From assembly GCF_003945345.1 (NCBI RefSeq), contig NZ_AP019308.1, positions 4,295,501 through 4,359,500 on the forward strand: a stretch of 64,000 nt of DNA. Direction: 5' to 3'. Both the position numbers and the translations under genes were made by a program. Positions 62,209 to 64,000 of the stretch are shown here, one piece after another (the stretch's first letter is position 1; the number at the start of each line of letters is the position of its first letter). The stretch comes from Paenibacillus baekrokdamisoli. Its GTDB lineage: Bacteria; Bacillota; Bacilli; Paenibacillales; Paenibacillaceae. The notes below the pieces were generated by a model. It did not search any database. It had not been told where the DNA came from and saw only the letters and a program-made list of their open reading frames with translations.

Positions 62209-63644
62209 CACTAGCGTTGCATAAAAGTTTTTAGAATCTTCAAAAATTTCTGTACTTTTCGCATTCAAGCATAAAAAAATCCTTTACAATGGTTATGGTA
62301 GGTAATACCTGTCCATAATCCACTGAAAAGGATAGCTCATGGACAAGAATACTCTATTTTCATCATTTGGTAAATGGCTAGCGCCAATTTGTACGAAAAC
62401 ATTCACAGATCGTGTCAACGAAATCAATCAGGATAAGTACGTAAAAAAACAAACGACTCTTGCTTACTTCAAGCTCTTTCTGCTTGCGGAGTTGAAAGGA
62501 CGAGACGGACTTCGCGACATAGCAAATGATGTATTGTCCCTAGAAATTCAACGCGAGCTCAATCTTCCTTCCATTTCAGCAGCGCAATTGAGTCGAAAAC
62601 ATAATCAGGTCGATCCTGCATTACTTGAACAGGTATTCACCCGGTTGGTGAAGCAAATCCATTCACGCGCTAATCCTCATCGCTCCCGTAACAAGCTCAA
62701 GATTATCGACTCCACGACGATTGTGCTTTGCTTGCAGAAATTTAAGTGGGCGCACTTTCGATCTACGAAGGCCGGAATCAAGTTGCACTCGCGTATTGCG
62801 TATTGGGATGACGAGGATGTTTATCCAGATCAAGTAAAGGTTACACCCGCTAAGGTTAATGATCGGAATCTGTTAGAAGAACTAGCCGATGAAGAAGGGG
62901 TTACGTATGTGTTCGACCGAGGCTATGTCGATTATGCAGCCTACGACCGATTCTGCATGAATCAGATTTTCTTCGTTACGCGATTGAAAAATAACGCGGT
63001 TATTGAGTCACTCCATACGTATGACCTGCCGCCCAATAGTACGGTTAGCTTGGATGAGAAAATCAGGGTTGGCACGCAACAGAAGCGAATGAAACATCCG
63101 CTTCGTATGGTTCAAACGGTTGATTCCGAAGGCAATCTGCTGTTCTTGCTAACGAATCGGTTTGATCTGACGGCAGACGAGATTGGTGAAATGTATCGAA
63201 GTCGCTGGGCCATCGAAACGTTCTTCAAGTGGATGAAACAACACATTAAGATCAAGACATTCTACGGTACAAGCGAAAATGCTGTGATGAATCAGGTATG
63301 GATGGCACTTATTGCTTACTGCTTGTTGGCACTGGTAAAACAAGAAACGAACACGAAGCATTCGTTGCTGGAAATTAGTCGTATACTGAAAGTGCTACTA
63401 TGGCGTTCTTGCAGAGAGTGGTTCGACCTGATGAACCGCCCTCCCAGCCGAAAGTCTGCCGGACGGAAGAAGAAAGAGATCCCGTGAATGAAGCGAAACT
63501 GTCGCCAATGCACATAAATACATAAATTTTACCAAATGGATAGAGTTACCTCTAAGAGGCTATCGACCTTTTGGTTTTCGTATAGAAATATTATTTTCTT
63601 AATTTTCTGTTAATGATGTGATGAGGTTTTATGCAACGCTAGTG
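62209..63644 (+). mobile_element. IS4-family insertion sequence, complete, 1436 bp
   Basis: Perfect 18-bp terminal inverted repeats CACTAGCGTTGCATAAAA (62209-62226 and, inverted, 63627-63644). A perfect 9-bp target duplication CTCAATATT flanks it at 62200-62208 and 63645-63653. One intact transposase gene. The identical direct repeats suggest a recent insertion. A hairpin (~63533-63580, ACCAAA...TTTGGT) follows the transposase. Confidence 0.95.
62339..63487 (+). CDS. IS4-family DDE transposase
   Basis: 382 residues. DDE landmarks: IIDSTTIVLCLQKFKWAHFR (first D), TYVFDRGYVDYAAYDRF (second D), and the YREK-like YRSRWAIETFFKWMKQHIKI (E). The reading frame is intact. ATG 62339 lies 130 bp inside the left inverted repeat. 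It catalyses transposition of the element. Confidence 0.95.
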   Translation: MDKNTLFSSFGKWLAPICTKTFTDRVNEINQDKYVKKQTTLAYFKLFLLAELKGRDGLRDIANDVLSLEIQRELNLPSISAAQLSRKHNQVDPALLEQVFTRLVKQIHSRANPHRSRNKLKIIDSTTIVLCLQKFKWAHFRSTKAGIKLHSRIAYWDDEDVYPDQVKVTPAKVNDRNLLEELADEEGVTYVFDRGYVDYAAYDRFCMNQIFFVTRLKNNAVIESLHTYDLPPNSTVSLDEKIRVGTQQKRMKHPLRMVQTVDSEGNLLFLLTNRFDLTADEIGEMYRSRWAIETFFKWMKQHIKIKTFYGTSENAVMNQVWMALIAYCLLALVKQETNTKHSLLEISRILKVLLWRSCREWFDLMNRPPSRKSAGRKKKEIP

Positions 63645-63673
63645 CTCAATATTTTATTGTTTGCATACACGCC

Positions 63674-64000
63674 CTAATCATTTAATCCCTTTCCACCCAG
63701 AATTTGCTGCATATATTTTTCAACCCTTGACTCTCGAGTTTTGGATTGTTTGGGTTCAGAAAAATAAAGAATGTATGCTCTTTGCCGTCCCGGCGTCAAT
63801 GCTTCAAAAGCAGTTCTCAAGGCAGGGATTTCATCGAATTTATTTTGAAATTCTTCAGGAATTATGAATTCTGTATTCTTTTTAAAACTCACTTCCAAAT
63901 CGGCTTTTTCAACTTCAATGGCTTCATAAATATAGGCTTTCAAGATGGTTTCCATTTCAACTATTTCTCGAACATTGGTGAACCGAATCTGGCGCGCCGC
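63674..64000 (-). CDS. YdeI/OmpD-associated (bacteriocin-protection-like) protein, N-terminus outside window
   Basis: The last ~108 residues of a YdeI-family protein: AARQIRFTNVREIVEMETIL at the edge, EFIIPEEFQNKFDEIPALRT, and the signature AFEALTPGRQRAYILYFSEP with SKTRESRVEKY. The frame is open through position 64000, so the gene starts beyond the window. It ends 20 bp outside the IS target duplication and is not disrupted. Confidence 0.88.
   Translation of the reverse strand, partial: AARQIRFTNVREIVEMETILKAYIYEAIEVEKADLEVSFKKNTEFIIPEEFQNKFDEIPALRTAFEALTPGRQRAYILYFSEPKQSKTRESRVEKYMQQILGGKGLND

Overview
The window looks like a chromosomal segment of a Gram-positive, spore-forming Bacillota bacterium, most likely Paenibacillus or a close relative. 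This is an inference from very large S-layer-homology (SLH) surface proteins, a spore-type transglutaminase gene (tgl), strong AGGAGG-type ribosome sites, frequent TTG/GTG starts and mid-range base composition. Most genes lie on the minus strand.

1-16.9 kb is a co-oriented anti-phage/anti-plasmid island. (i) A McrBC-like cassette reads (from high to low coordinate) DUF2075 nuclease-helicase, membrane-anchored Mrr-like nuclease with zinc ribbon, McrB-like AAA+ GTPase, and a DUF2357 (McrC-type) protein cut by the window edge. (ii) A complete, A/T-rich Hachiman system (HamA nuclease, HamB helicase) follows. (iii) A complete Wadjet SMC system is arranged D-A-B-C. A tRNA-Ala-like relic lies between (i) and (ii).

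17-31.3 kb is mixed housekeeping and accessory DNA: a decayed GH3 beta-glucosidase, tgl, an ECF sigma factor with a BtrH_N-like partner, a UvrA paralogue overlapping a nucleotidyltransferase, four small orphan genes that may be immunity-like, a split ThrE-type threonine/serine exporter, and a membrane protein with a recently duplicated helical domain.

31.5-47.3 kb is a cell-surface block. It holds a ~3570-residue SLH protein with beta-propellers and 14 copies of an unrecognised ~107-residue domain. Divergent from it are a dual-kinase hybrid sensor and a receiver-wHTH-BTAD regulator. The block is bounded by a ~48-bp sequence present in inverted orientation at both ends.

48.9-58 kb holds what I consider the most interesting system: a double-glycine-leader peptide with a FecR-like core, a cytosolic parvulin, and an exporter that fuses two cyclic-nucleotide-binding domains to a C39 peptidase and an ABC transporter. 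It lies next to a second SLH protein with 14 YCF48/BNR-like repeats.

58-64 kb holds AlkD-like, VOC, DJ-1/PfpI and WYL-regulator genes, a fresh IS4-family insertion with a 9-bp target duplication, and a partial YdeI-family gene. Gene decay (GH3, VanZ, response regulator, ABC ATPase remnants) is common between the intact operons. All family assignments come from reading motifs by eye; no database search was run.
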